Assembly: GCF_024166365.1 (NCBI RefSeq)
Contig: NC_064821.1
Span: 48,759,093-48,823,092, forward strand
DNA length: 64,000 bases
Source: Elephas maximus indicus
Taxonomy: Eukaryota > Chordata > Mammalia > Proboscidea > Elephantidae
Reading direction: 5' to 3'
Below the pieces are notes generated by a model. It searched no databases. It saw only the letters and a list, made by a program, of their open reading frames with translations, and was not told where the DNA came from. Each line of letters starts with the position of its first letter. The first letter of the stretch is position 1. The translations under genes and the position numbers were made by a program. Positions 54,530-64,000 of this stretch are shown in pieces.

Positions 54530-54725
54530 CCGACATTTGTGACTGCCTGTCGGGGGCCGGGCACCACACTTCACGTAGATGGTCTTTCGTAATCTCAACA
54601 CCGCCCCTTTCAGTTCTGTTACCCCGATTTTACAGATGAGGAAACCGAGACTCAGAGAGGTTCCATGAACTCGGTGGGGGTGGGATTTGAGCCTGAGTCC
54701 AATTCCTGAGCCAGGGCTTATGACA
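54530..54725 (-). repeat. MIR, long copy
   Basis: GATTTTACAGATGAGGAAAC, GAGACTCAGAGAGGTTCC and the adjacent GATTTGAGCCTGAGTCC match antisense MIR. Confidence 0.9.
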
Positions 54726-55689
54726 ATCGGTTTCACATCCCCACCTGGTGCAAAGGAGCATGACCTCCGTAGGTGCAGTTGGGGCGTCCCCTGCAGTTTG
54801 GAGAGCCCTGCTGCCCCTGCCTCCCAGAGTGAGGAGTCTGGGCCATCTCGCTGCCCCCCGCTGAAAGCCTCAGGCTCAGACAGGAGGACCTCTCGCAGAC
54901 TGCTCGCGGGCTCTCGAGGTTGCTGACTAATCCTCTCTGCAAACGGTTCAGTTTCACATGTTTGAGTTTCCAGTAACTACGTGGGTGGATTTGTTTCATT
55001 TAAGGGGAAGGCAAAACACAACACAACATGGAGGGGGGTTTCTTTCTTAAGAAGAGGACTCAGCCAATTATGGGTTTAGCGCGTGTGGCTCCGGGCATCC
55101 TGGGGCCGTTCTGCTGCCAGCAGAGCTTCCTGGCACCTGGGCTCAGCAGAAATTACTTAGTCATTGACAAGCCGGGACAAGGTGCAGGAGGTCAGGGAGG
55201 TGGAGCCACCAGGGTCCTGCGGAGGGGGCAGCTGCTTGGCGTGCTGCCTAACTGCGTGAAGAAGAAGGTGCTGGGCGAGACAGTGGCTTTACCACTCTGG
55301 ACTCCCAATATCTCCCAGGGCACCCCATCTGGGAAGGAGACATCTCTCAGCTGGGCAGGCCACTTGCTTCAGAGGAGAATGGGCTGTGCTCAGGTGTGTT
55401 TGATTCTTCTGGGAAAAGGGTGAAGGACAGCTGGCTCCCAACAGACAAGGGTGGGTGTGTGTATGTGTATGTGTGTGTGTCTTCCCATGACGACCCTACC
55501 AGGAGTAGTAGCACCTTGGTTTAGTGTGGGCATCAACCAAGCAGAGCAGACCTTGGTGTTGGCATTGGGGCAGGGTCCTGGAGGGCCTCTGCTGTTCCAG
55601 GTATAGCCCCTTTAGTTGGTGGATGGGAGGGGGTGCATGGCAAAGGGGCTGACTGATGGAGGTGGGCACCCAGAGGCACAGGGCAGTAG
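54726..55689. other. single-copy DNA
   Basis: A short TG run lies at 55450-55480. A 131-codon frame at 55028-55423 is unsupported. Confidence 0.4.
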
Positions 55690-55862
55690 CTATGGCTGGT
55701 GCAAACAGTTAAGCTTTTGACTACTAACTGAAAGGTTGGTGGCTCAAACCCACTCAGAGGTGCCTCAGAAGAAAAGCCTGGCAATCTGCTTCCAAAAGGT
55801 CACAGCTTTGAAAACCCTATGGCACACTGTTCTTCACTGCACACATGGGATACTGGTACTGG
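55690..55862 (+). mobile_element. AfroSINE, tail truncated
   Basis: Head GGCTGGTGCAAACAGTTAAG, body GAAAACCCTATGGCACACTG. The GTCGCCATGAGTC tail is not seen. Confidence 0.85.
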
Positions 55863-56004
55863 TATAGATGAGTATGGAAGTGCTTCAGTGTCCAGAGCCC
55901 GATGGCCATCTCAGTGCAGCCTGTTCTGGTGACACATCTTCACAATGATGCCATCCTGGGAAGCTGTGCTTAGTCTGGGTATGGGGACTGCAGCTGTTAA
56001 GTGC

Positions 56005-56170
56005 CTGACTTGGGAGGCAGACAGACAGGGCTGGGGTCTGGCTCTGGTACTTCCTCAGTCTGACTCTGGACATATCATTTAACCTCACTGAGCCTCAGTA
56101 TCCCATATGTGAAATGCGGATGTAAGAGAACCCCATGAATCCTTTCCAATCATTGTGGTGCTGTCACCGT
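56005..56170 (+). repeat. MIR
   Basis: TCATTTAACCTCACTGAGCC and CAGTATCCCATATGTGAAAT match MIR plus strand. Confidence 0.85.
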
Positions 56171-56639
56171 GGAATCCCAGGCCTGACGCAGGGTGAGGGC
56201 TCATCTCCAAAAGACCTATGAGCTCTGAGGTGTGAACGTGCTCTGGAATTTATAATCCTTAATTCTGGTCCTTGAGGGCTTGCTGTGTGCACTAGGGAAA
56301 CCTTGTCTCTCATAACACCTACCACGTTGTATGGGTAGCTCTCTGGAAGGGAAGAGGGCAGATACAAAGATAACTCTCCAACAATGTAATACGTAGCAGA
56401 GGGTGATAAAGGCAATGAGAGGCAAGCAGAATCCTGGAGGATGTTGATGGGAACCAGGGTTTACTCTCAGCAGGTGAATCTGGGAAGACTTTCTGGAGGT
56501 GGTGGCGTTGAAGCTGGGCCTTCAGGATGAGTGAGATCTGGAGAAGGAGGAGAAAGAGGAGGATGGAAGAGATTTATCACTGGTGGAGGCGGTATGGCTA
56601 TTCAAAATCACCAGGAGCTTAGACGGTATCACGTGCATA
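56171..56639. other. single-copy DNA
   Basis: Nothing is recognised. Confidence 0.4.
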
Positions 56640-56699
56640 CCCATACCCGTACCCGTACCCGTACCCGTACCCGTACCCGTACCCGTACCCGTACCCATA
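56640..56699. repeat. (CCCGTA)n hexamer array at a SINE tail
   Basis: Ten hexamer units: one CCCATA, eight perfect CCCGTA, one CCCATA. Every perfect unit has a CpG and a GTAC. The array sits where the 3' tail of the adjacent minus-strand SINE should be. Confidence 0.95.
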
Positions 56700-56851
56700 C
56701 GCATTGCTGTCGAGTCAATTCTGACTCATAGCAACCCTGTAGGACAGAGAAGAACTGCTGCATAGGGTTCCCAAGGAGCGGCTAGTGAATTCGAACTGCC
56801 AACTTTTTGGTTAGCTGCTGAGCTGTTAACACTGCGCCACCAGGGCTTCCT
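56700..56851 (-). mobile_element. AfroSINE, short type
   Basis: Tail GCTGTCGAGTCAATTCTGAC at the left, adjoining the hexamer array. Head CACTGCGCCACCAGGGCTTC at the right. Confidence 0.95.
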
Positions 56852-56999
56852 CATGTGTGTAGTAAGTGCTTAATAAATGTTATCATCATCTTCCGTATGA
56901 CTCCAGGATTTTTAGTGGAAAAAAATTTCATAGGTATATGTAATTGATCTCCTGTGGCCATAGAACAGGTTTATTTTGAGCCCTTGTAGTTCACTGGGT

Positions 57000-57181
57000 C
57001 TCTGCGTAGTGCAAACAGTTAACTGAAAGGTTGGTGGTTTGAGCCCACCAAGAGACGCTGTGGAAGAAAGGCTTGGTGATCTACTTCTGAAAAATCGGCC
57101 ATTGAAAACTCCATGGAACACAGTTCTGCTGTGACACACATGGGGTGGCCATGAGTCGGAATCGACTCGGCAGCAACTGGT
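57000..57181 (+). mobile_element. AfroSINE with 13-bp duplication
   Basis: TAGTTCACTGGGT (56987-56999) and TAGTTCATTGGGT (57182-57194). 'TGACACACATGG' subtype with a small deletion in the head. Confidence 0.95.
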
Positions 57182-57194
57182 TAGTTCATTGGGT

Positions 57195-57989
57195 GGGTGA
57201 TTTCTATTCTTCTTTAACCTTCCATTCAGTCAGCCCAGGTCTGTGAAGGGCCTCTGTGAGCAGGCTCTGTCCTGCCTCTGGGGCTGAGCTTCCAGGAGGC
57301 ACCCAGACGGGAATCGAGGACACAGGTGCAGGCCTGAGGGAGAGTCCAGCTTCCTGTTTGTTGCCGTGAGTTTTTAAGCCCATTTTATTCTGGAACTTCC
57401 TGGGCTCTGGGCCTGCCCTGGTGTGCCCAGGCTGGTGTGAAGGAGGGTCTGCCTGAGCACCTCTTAGAGTGGAGGAAGCGGGTGGACATTGCGGAGGCCA
57501 GCAGCCATGTCGCCAGGTGGGGCTGGGAAGCAGCTGGGCTCACTTCCCTCTCTTCCGGGCAGATTGGGGAAGTGCAGTGTTGGTTATGGGAAGCTCAGTT
57601 TGGGGAGGGATGGTGTCTCTAGGGCCAGTGAAGGACGGGCAGGGAGGTCTAGGCCGACAGTGGGCAGAGGGTGAGGGTGAGGGTGGGCGTGGGCACCCTG
57701 TGGGTGCCTCTCCAGGTCCACCGCAGAGCATGTTTCATCCACCCCCCCTTAGGATAAAGGATTGTCTAAGCCCAAAGAAGGCACCCCCTCTCCCTGCTCG
57801 GTACTTTTTGCTGTTTATTCTCTTTGGCCTTCTGCCTCTTTAAACCCTGGTAGTGTGGGCCCAGCATCTCCAGGCTGCCATGGGGACATCGCCCTGTGCC
57901 TGCAGCCCACCAGGTCCCCACCATGTCACGGAGGCATGGTGGACATCACAGGGACCCCCATCTGATGAAACATCCCCAGGGGAGCCCCC
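57195..57989. other. GC-rich single-copy DNA
   Basis: Frames up to 124 codons (57469-57843) in several registers. No domain or convincing splice sites. Contains a G4-type motif (listed). Confidence 0.4.
57669..57693 (+). other. G-quadruplex-type motif
   Basis: Five GGG runs at 57669-71, 57674-76, 57681-83, 57685-87 and 57691-93, separated by loops of 1-4 bases. Confidence 0.7.
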
Positions 57990-58300
57990 CAGGGCAGAGA
58001 CCTTTGTTGGTCACTGTTGGATTCCTGGTACCTGCCCAGCACAGTGACTGGAACATGTGTCTGCTCGGGTGGAATTTGTTGAAAGAATGAAGGAAGGAAT
58101 GAATGATCGAGCTAGCCAACCTCTCCACTGACTATGGAAAAATTTGATCTAATCAGTTTATAACTCATGGTTGCCTGTTGATATCTGTCTCCGGAGGGCA
58201 GGGCTTGTTCTACGGAGTTCTGACGGCCCCATGGCTGTAACTGCGGGGCTCACAGTGGGTGTTGGATCCATTTAGGGGCTGAATGACTGACTCAGCTGGT
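57990..58300 (+). repeat. two L2 3' fragments
   Basis: 57990-58115 has GGGCAGAGACCTTTGTTGG and TTTGTTGAAAGAATGAAGG. 58190-58300 has GGAGGGCAGGGCTTGTTC and GGGGCTGAATGACTGACT. Both fit the L2 3' end. Confidence 0.6.
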
Positions 58301-59089
58301 GGTTGGTTTTTAGCTGTGGCTGTGACCCAAGCTCCACACCTGCTGACAATGACCTTCGTCTGGAAGGGCCGCGGGGGGTGGGCTCCGTGTTCCTTGTGGG
58401 GATCCTTCCTTTACATCACCGATGTTCTTGAGGCCAGAACCTCCTGTGGCCGGGTTCAGTGGGAAGGAATTCTAGTAAGTTCTGGTCAGGAAGGGGTAGC
58501 ATGATGGGGAGGGACTGAACCACCCAGGCTCCAGGGGAAGGGTCCCCTCCCCTTTAAAACAGAGATCTTGGTTCTCCTCTGCTCCATTCACAGCTCAGAA
58601 TTCTTGAGTCTCTTGACTCCCACCCCCCAGGCCAAGGCCATGGGAGGGACCTTCCCCGGGACTCTGGCTGGAAAAGGCAGCAGAGTAATTACAGGTATTG
58701 AAAATAGTCTTATTTCCCCTTCTCCTCCTACCCTTCCCAAAAAAAAAAAAAAAAAAAAATTCTGTAAGCTGAAAAAAGCTCTTAAAACTTCTTAGTTTAG
58801 TCTGCAGAGGCGTCCCAGGCGGTGGGCCTTAAACAGTGCATTCTTTGGGCTTAGACAACTCCTTTGAGTGTCGAGTTTCTGGGTTAGTGGTACATTTAGG
58901 TTGAAGCAAGAAGCGCTTTATAAAAAAAAGCATGTGTGTGGGGTGGAATTCCAAATATCCCACATGGCACCGGACGGCCACCGAGCTCCAGGGCCCATCG
59001 CAGGAAAGAGCAGACCCTCTACGACTCTTATCTACACTTGCCCTGACTTTGGTGCCTTCCAGAAAGGAGTTTCAGTAGTTTAATTCTTT
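58301..59089. other. single-copy DNA with an A run
   Basis: An A run of about 21 bases at 58739-58759. Nothing else is recognised. An L2-like remnant follows at about 59100-59160 (GAACACATACTATGTACT). Confidence 0.4.
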
Positions 59090-59219
59090 ACGCCTTTGTT
59101 GAACACATACTATGTACTAAGGATTCTGCCAGTGCAACAGAGAAACGCAGAGATGGGCATGAGAGCCATCTTAGTATTCGAGAGTGGAAGAAAATAACAT
59201 GGGTGGGTGGTTTTAAAGA

Positions 59220-60005
59220 AAAGGCATTTATTTTTTCACCGTCCTGGAGGCTAAAAGTCCAAATCAGGGTCTTGGCCATTGTCATGGATTGAAGTATGTG
59301 TCAAGTTGGTTAGGCCATGATTCCCAGTATTGTGTGATTGTCCTCCATTTTGTGATTGTAATTTTATGTTTAAGAGGATTAGTGTGGGCTGTAACACGCT
59401 TGCTCAAGTCATATCCCTGATCCCAGGGAGTTTCCCTGGGGTGTGACCTACACCACCTTTTATCTTACAAGAGATGAAAGGGAAGCAAGCAGAGAGGGAG
59501 CACTTCATACCACCAAGAAAGCAGTGCTGGGAGCAGAGCCCATACTTTGGACCTGGGGTCCCTGCATGGAGAAGCTCCTAGTCAGGGGGAAGATTGAGGG
59601 CCAACAGAGAGAGAAAGCCTTCCCCTGAAGCTGACGCCCTTAATTTGGACTTTTAACCTGCTTTACTGTGAAGAAATAAATTCCTATTTGTTAAAACCAT
59701 CCACTTCTGGTATTTCTATTACACCAGCACTAGATGACTAAGACAGCCATGTTGATTCCTCTTGTGGGCCTCTCTCTTAGTTCCTGGTGTCTACCGGCTT
59801 TCCTTGGTGTTTCTTTGGTTGTAGACAGGTCCTCACATGGCGTCTGTCTTCCCCTAGTGTGTCTGTCTCTGTGTCTGTTCTGCTCTTTTTATAACTGAGA
59901 AGCATTAGGTTTAGGGCCCACCCAACTCTGGTATGACCTTAATATCATAAACATGGTCATATTTACAGGTACAAGGGTTAGGACTTTAACATTTATTTTG
60001 GGGGC
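59220..60005 (-). mobile_element. older LTR-like repeat, interrupted by 59280-59745
   Basis: 59220-59279 (TCCTGGAGGCTAAAAGTCC) and 59746-60005 (CCTCACATGGCGTCTGTC, GGTTAGGACTTTAACAT) join into a sequence resembling a known old antisense mammalian repeat whose exact name I cannot give. The pieces are collinear around the insertion. Confidence 0.55.
59280..59745 (+). mobile_element. solo LTR, ERVL/MaLR-like, family member 3
   Basis: TGTCATGGATTGAAG at the start and GATGACTAAGACA at the end. Perfect 5-bp duplication GCCAT (59275-59279 and 59746-59750). AATAAA near 59675. Opposite orientation to the copies at 34.8 and 42.4 kb. Confidence 0.9.
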
Positions 60006-60011
60006 TCATAA

Positions 60012-60210
60012 GAAACCCTGGTGACACAACAGGTAAGCACTTGGCTGCTAACCAAAAGGTCGGTGGTTTGAACCCACCCAGTGGCTCTGCAAGAGAAAGG
60101 CTGAAAGATGTAAAGATTACAGCCTAGAAAACCCAATGGAGCAGTTCTACTCTGTCACATGGGGTTGCTATGAATGGAATAAGCTCAATAGCACCCAGCA
60201 ACTCCAACAA
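60012..60210 (+). mobile_element. AfroSINE, long type
   Basis: Head AACCCTGGTGACACAACAGG, internal GATGTAAAGATTACAGCC, tail TAGCACCCAGCAACTCC. Confidence 0.9.
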
Positions 60211-60335
60211 TTCAATCAATAACAAGAACCATTTGAGAAGCTAATGAACCCATGAGGGAGGTAGACAGATGAATGGCTAATCAATACTGTGTTGCATCAT
60301 GTTTAAGACCCCATCGAGGGTACAAAAAAACCCCA

Positions 60336-60538
60336 AACCTGTTGCTATGGAGCCAACTCTGACTTGTGGTGACCCCATGTGACAGAGAAGAACTGCCCCA
60401 TAGGGTTTTCTTGGCTGTAGTCTTTACAGAAGCAGATCACCAGGCCCTACTTCCATGGCACCATTGGGTGGGTTCGAACTGCCAAACTTTAGGTTAGTAG
60501 TCGAATGCAAATTGTTTGCACCACTCAAGGATCTTACT
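60336..60538 (-). mobile_element. AfroSINE, long type
   Basis: Tail TTGCTATGGAGCCAACTCTG, internal TTGGCTGTAGTCTTTACAG, head TTTGCACCACTCAAGGATC. Preceded by an A-rich tract. Confidence 0.9.
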
Positions 60539-61011
60539 GAGGGTAAGGTGCGCCAGTGAGAGACTAAGGAAGGTGGCTGGCGGGAGCTTTGCTGAGTACA
60601 TGGGAGAGGTTCCTTCAGCTTGGTGGGTATCTGGTTGGCCTTTGAGCAGGGCCTTCGAGCCTCTGACAGAGGGGTTTATGAGTATGGGGGGGCTGGGTAC
60701 CACAGCAGCAGCAAGATCAATACGAATAGGTAGCGCTGACAGATGGTGTGCTCCGTGGGCCCTCAATGTTCATTGCAGCCTCCTGACTCTATCGGGAAGC
60801 TGCCACAACATGTCTGTTTTACAGATGGGCAAAGGTGGTACCCAGGCATTGGCAGGAGATTCTTCTCGAATGCCTATCCTCTATGGATTTTGATTGATTC
60901 TTTATTAAGGCCCAAGTCACTGGGACTTAGTTCCTAGTGCTTGAGGTATATTTCTTTGTCTTGGACCCAACTCTGTAGCTTCTCCCGAATGAGCACTTAG
61001 TGTGGACCAGT
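60539..61011. other. single-copy DNA
   Basis: Nothing certain. A faint MIR-like phrase (TTTACAGATGGGCAAAGG) lies at about 60820. Confidence 0.4.
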
Positions 61012-61371
61012 TGTTCTTAGCGGCCGTCGAGTCAGCCCCAACTCATGGTGACCCCATGCACAAGATAACAAAACACTGTCTGGTCTTCCACCATCCCCAT
61101 GTTCGGTTGTAGATTGGATTATTATGATCCATACTTCCCCCCCTCCCCCGCCCCACATTGGCTCATTTTCAGAAGTAGATCTCCAGGCATTTCTTCCTAG
61201 TCCATCTCAGTCTGGAAAATCTGCTGAAACCTGTTCAGTTTCATAGCAACACACAAACTGCCACTGACAGATGGGTGGTGGCTATGCATGAGGTACATTG
61301 GCCGGGAATCGAACCCGGGTCCCCTACATGAAAGGCAAGAATTCTACCACTGGACCATGAAAGCCTCAGTA
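61012..61371 (-). mobile_element. tRNA-Gly-headed SINE with well-preserved tRNA head
   Basis: The minus strand has an A-box region TGGTCCAGTGGTAGAATTC (about 61339-61357) and a perfect-looking B-box GGGTTCGATTCCC (61304-61316) with correct spacing, followed by CGGCCAATG. Body and tail as in the 12.6-kb copy, plus a C-rich insertion at 61136-61155. It resembles tRNA-Gly(GCC), but no mature tRNA end is present, so it is not a tRNA gene. Confidence 0.9.
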
Positions 61372-61374
61372 GTA

Positions 61375-61570
61375 TGCACCAGGTGCTGAGCTAAATGTGC
61401 ACCAACATCGTCTCGTCACATCCTCAGAACAACCCTACGAGGCAGGTGCTGTTACTCTCCTCCTTTTGCAGATGGGGAAATTGAGTCTTAGAACATCTCA
61501 GGTCATAGCAGGGCAAAGGGCAGAGCTGGGATATGAACCCAGGGCTTTCAACTTCAAAGTCCATGGGTGG
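61375..61570 (-). repeat. MIR, long copy
   Basis: CAACCCTACGAGGCAGGTGC, TTGCAGATGGGGAAATTGAG and GGATATGAACCCAGGGC match antisense MIR. Confidence 0.9.
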
Positions 61571-61714
61571 CTCTCATTTTCACAAGTTTTTAACAGATTC
61601 TCACTTGCTATTCCTGTCCAGAAAAGTACCTGTTCACCTCTCCAGTTTGTAGCATGCATTGACTTGTTGACAAAAGGGTTTTGAAAGTCCTGACTTTTGG
61701 TGGTGTTGGTTGTG

Positions 61715-61810
61715 CAACTTGATGAAGGTAATTAATGTCACTGGATAGTACTCATAAGAAATGTTGAAATGGCACGTGTTGTTGTGTATGTTTTCACCAC
61801 ACACACAAAG
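61715..61810 (+). repeat. L1 3' end remnant
   Basis: GTTGTGCAACTTGATGAAGG and TAATTAATGTCACTGGATAG parallel the L1 end at 14460-14540. Confidence 0.55.
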
Positions 61811-63589
61811 TCCTAACTTCGTGGCTGTTGGAGAGGGGATATCAATGCTGAGAGCCCAGGGGTCAAAGCTGATGTGTTGATGAATTTCTTAAAAGGCTTA
61901 TGAGGAAATGAGATACTTGCCAGATGGAGGGTGCAGGTGGGCTGAGAGAAGGAATCACAGTGCTTAAGGGGTCCTGGACCAAATTCTCGGGCAGCCAGGG
62001 CCACTGCAGGTTCCACCGAGACTGCAAAGTGGCGGAATATTCCAGACGGGTCAGCAGAGCCAGCACAGAAGGTGGCAGGTGTTGTGGAGGGCTAGTGGCT
62101 TATATGTTTGGTCTTGCTCTGGTCACACTAATGGTCAGCAGGAGGTGGAGGCTGAGGTGAGAGCCCTCCCAATGGAGGGAAGCTGCCTGCCCACCCGTGT
62201 TAGCTCATCGGACACCTCCAGCACCCCCCTCCACCCTTCCTGATCCTCTTCCCCAGCCCCCCCTTCCTTTGTTGTCTGGCTGCGTCAGCCGTCTGGGCTT
62301 GCAGGAGGTTCCTGAATGGGGCTTGGAAGTAGGTCACTCCCTTCCCGTGCCGCCAGCACTGACCCAGAGGTGACCTTCCCCATGGTGGCAGTGTCTGGCC
62401 ATCGCTGCTTTGATGCTGGCTGAGGAGGGACAGTGCTGTCTTGGGGGCAGGTGGCCATCCTTGTCCAGGACTGGCCTCCAGAACGTCACGACCTCAGCAC
62501 CCACCAACCACGGTTCCTTCCAGCCGCACCTCCTCCCCTCTGCCATATTGGACTGGGGAAATCCATCTCTGAGACCTTCCATCTCCGCCTTTGACCTTGC
62601 CCCCTCCTTGTGAAGTAGCCTGGCGGACTGTGGCTTTGAGGGTCTGGGTGCGGCAGACTGGTTCCAGCCGGCGGGAGCTGAGGGAATGATAGCTTGACCT
62701 GTCTGGCTCCTCTCTGGCCCCAGCCTCTGTGTGGGCACTCAGCCAGGCTGTTCCTTCCATGAAATCACTGGGGTTTTCTGTTCCCCCTAGCTCTCTTGGT
62801 GAGGTGTCCCTCTGGCCTTTTGACAGAGGTCATGGTGGATGTCTGGAGATGCTTGCTGTGTATGTAACTGGCATGCCAAGGCATGAGTGACAGCCTGACC
62901 CTAGACATCCATGCTACAGTGTTGCTGGGTACCCAGAAGTCAGTGGTAAGCCGTGTTTCCCCTCACCTGGGCCCCATCTGCAATGAGTGGCCTAGTTTTT
63001 AGAATGCACAGAATCTAGATGTGAACAGAGCTGAGAGGGACACAAGGACCCATCTCCTGCCAAGGCATGGCTCCTCCTCTGACATGTAGCTACCCTTGTG
63101 TTTTATGGTACCTGGAGCCCAAGTGAGCAGATTCTGGGGACACAGCCTTTGTACATCCTCACAGTGCCTTCTTGGGCCTCACCGTCCACACTCCCCTGAC
63201 TAGGGCTTCAGCTGATGAGGAATAAATTTCCCTGCTGTTGCTCACAGATGCAGGGGTTATGCAGCCACAGGCCTCAAGCCTGGACCTTAAAATTACCCTT
63301 CATTTCTCTTGGCTCCTTCCTCCCTGTGGTGAGCTGAGAAGTGCAAGGGGGCGTTTTCTGCAGGAAGAAGTCACAGGATACAGACCGCAGAGAGGTGGGT
63401 GGCACGCAGGTTTGAGGCTCGCGAGCTGCCCTTGGCCGTCTGAGAACCAGCTCCAAAGCCCCTCCTTGGGGATCTGCAGTGTGTTCCTAGCTGCTCTGTC
63501 TTGATCATGACTTCGGCCTTTAGGCCGTACCTGCTGTGTGTGCCAAAGTGGGGAACCAACTTCCTGGTTGATAATCTTATGTTCATGGC
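61811..63589. other. single-copy DNA, no gene supported
   Basis: About 1.8 kb without recognised repeats. A 134-codon minus-strand frame (62334-62738) and others overlap and show no domain. Confidence 0.4.
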
Positions 63590-63775
63590 CCCCCAGGAGT
63601 GTCAGAGTAGAACTGTGGCCCCCTAGGGTTTACAATGGCTGATTTTTTGGAAGAAGATCACCAGACCTTTCTTCCGAGGCACCTCTGGGTGGACTTAAAA
63701 CTCCAACCTGAGCACATTAACTGTTTGCACCCGCCAGAGTGAGTCGGATTTGACTGGACGGCAGCTGAAACTGGA
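63590..63775 (-). mobile_element. AfroSINE plus inverted tail stub
   Basis: 63590-63735 is an antisense 'GTGTCAGAGTAGAAC' subtype copy without its tail. 63741-63775 (GAGTCGGATTTGACTGGACG) is a plus-strand tail stub. Confidence 0.8.
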
Positions 63776-63839
63776 AAATCCCATGTTTACACTTTCCTTA
63801 CCCAGAAAGTTTGTGCTGCTGGTGCAGCTGGGTTGTGCT

Positions 63840-63935
63840 CCGGGAGGACAGGGACATCCTTGTCATGTCTGGAGGCCTACAGGCTCAGGACCTGGCACAT
63901 AGGCCCTCAGGATTGTTGGTTGTATCAGTGCATCA
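63840..63935 (+). repeat. L2 3' fragment
   Basis: GAGGACAGGGACATCCTTG and CAGGACCTGGCACATAGGCC fit the L2 3' end. Confidence 0.6.
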
Positions 63936-64000
63936 TATCATTATTCGCTGCCAGAGTTGTCACCTCGTCACCCTCCTGACAGTGGTTCCACTGAGACCCC

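Noticed and set aside
56640-56699. Interstitial telomere repeat
   Set aside because: The unit is CCCGTA, not CCCTAA. No true telomere hexamer is present.
56522-56765. Pro-Val or Gly-Thr repeat peptides
   Set aside because: They are translations of the (CCCGTA)n array next to a SINE tail.
61296-61371. tRNA-Gly gene on the minus strand
   Set aside because: A- and B-boxes look right, but the sequence continues into the SINE body and lacks a mature tRNA 3' end with a paired acceptor stem. It is a SINE head.

Overview
This window is mammalian nuclear DNA, almost certainly from an afrotherian and most likely an elephant or a close relative. The basis is the repeat content. Dozens of copies of a short tRNA-derived SINE share one 3' signature (…ATGAGTCGGAATCGACT…, with a GGCAAC-type end), which I recognise as AfroSINE. 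It occurs with a matching RTE-type LINE (RTE1_LA-like) that has the same 3' end and a YADD reverse-transcriptase motif. Old mammalian MIR, L2, L1 and Tigger copies form the background. Family names come from memory of the consensus sequences, not from a search.

I found no protein-coding gene I can defend. Open frames of 60-240 codons lie in repeats, GC-rich low-complexity DNA or unremarkable single-copy DNA. The one strong sign of a gene is a CpG island at about 31.48-32.80 kb with GC boxes, a C-rich pentamer-like tract and a (CGG)7 run. It is very probably a promoter and non-coding first exon, gene unidentified. A weak polyadenylation-site candidate lies at 4.81 kb. The window may therefore span the 3' end of one gene, an intergenic region, and the promoter plus first intron of another; this is inference.

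Layout. 0-8.5 kb: single-copy DNA with scattered SINEs and one solo LTR (4944-5505). 8.5-11.5 kb: an antisense L1 split by an RTE copy and by a second solo LTR of the same family (9981-10555), with two inverted copies of a 37-bp palindrome. 11.7-15.9 kb: two tRNA-Gly-headed SINEs, an L1 3' region, a 0.9-kb LTR and a 20-bp-arm hairpin. 16-31 kb: single-copy DNA, SINEs, and the longest RTE copy (23.8-26.1 kb). 31.5-33.3 kb: CpG island followed by a long TG tract. 33.6-38.8 kb: a 112-bp local duplication, a solo LTR, a second nested L1 stack and a minisatellite. 39-50 kb: SINEs, another solo LTR, an L1 3' region beside a second copy of the 15-kb LTR, and a Tigger fragment. 50-64 kb: an internally deleted RTE, an inverted repeat with a 64-bp perfect core, a (CCCGTA)n SINE tail, a third LTR of the 34.8/42.4-kb family, and single-copy DNA.

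The elements interact mainly as retrotransposon hosts and parasites. RTE supplies the machinery. AfroSINE and the tRNA-Gly SINE carry RTE-like 3' ends and are flanked by 8-14 bp target-site duplications (TSDs). Older L1 copies serve as landing sites. The ERV-derived elements I recognised are solo LTRs; I recognised no retroviral internal coding region.
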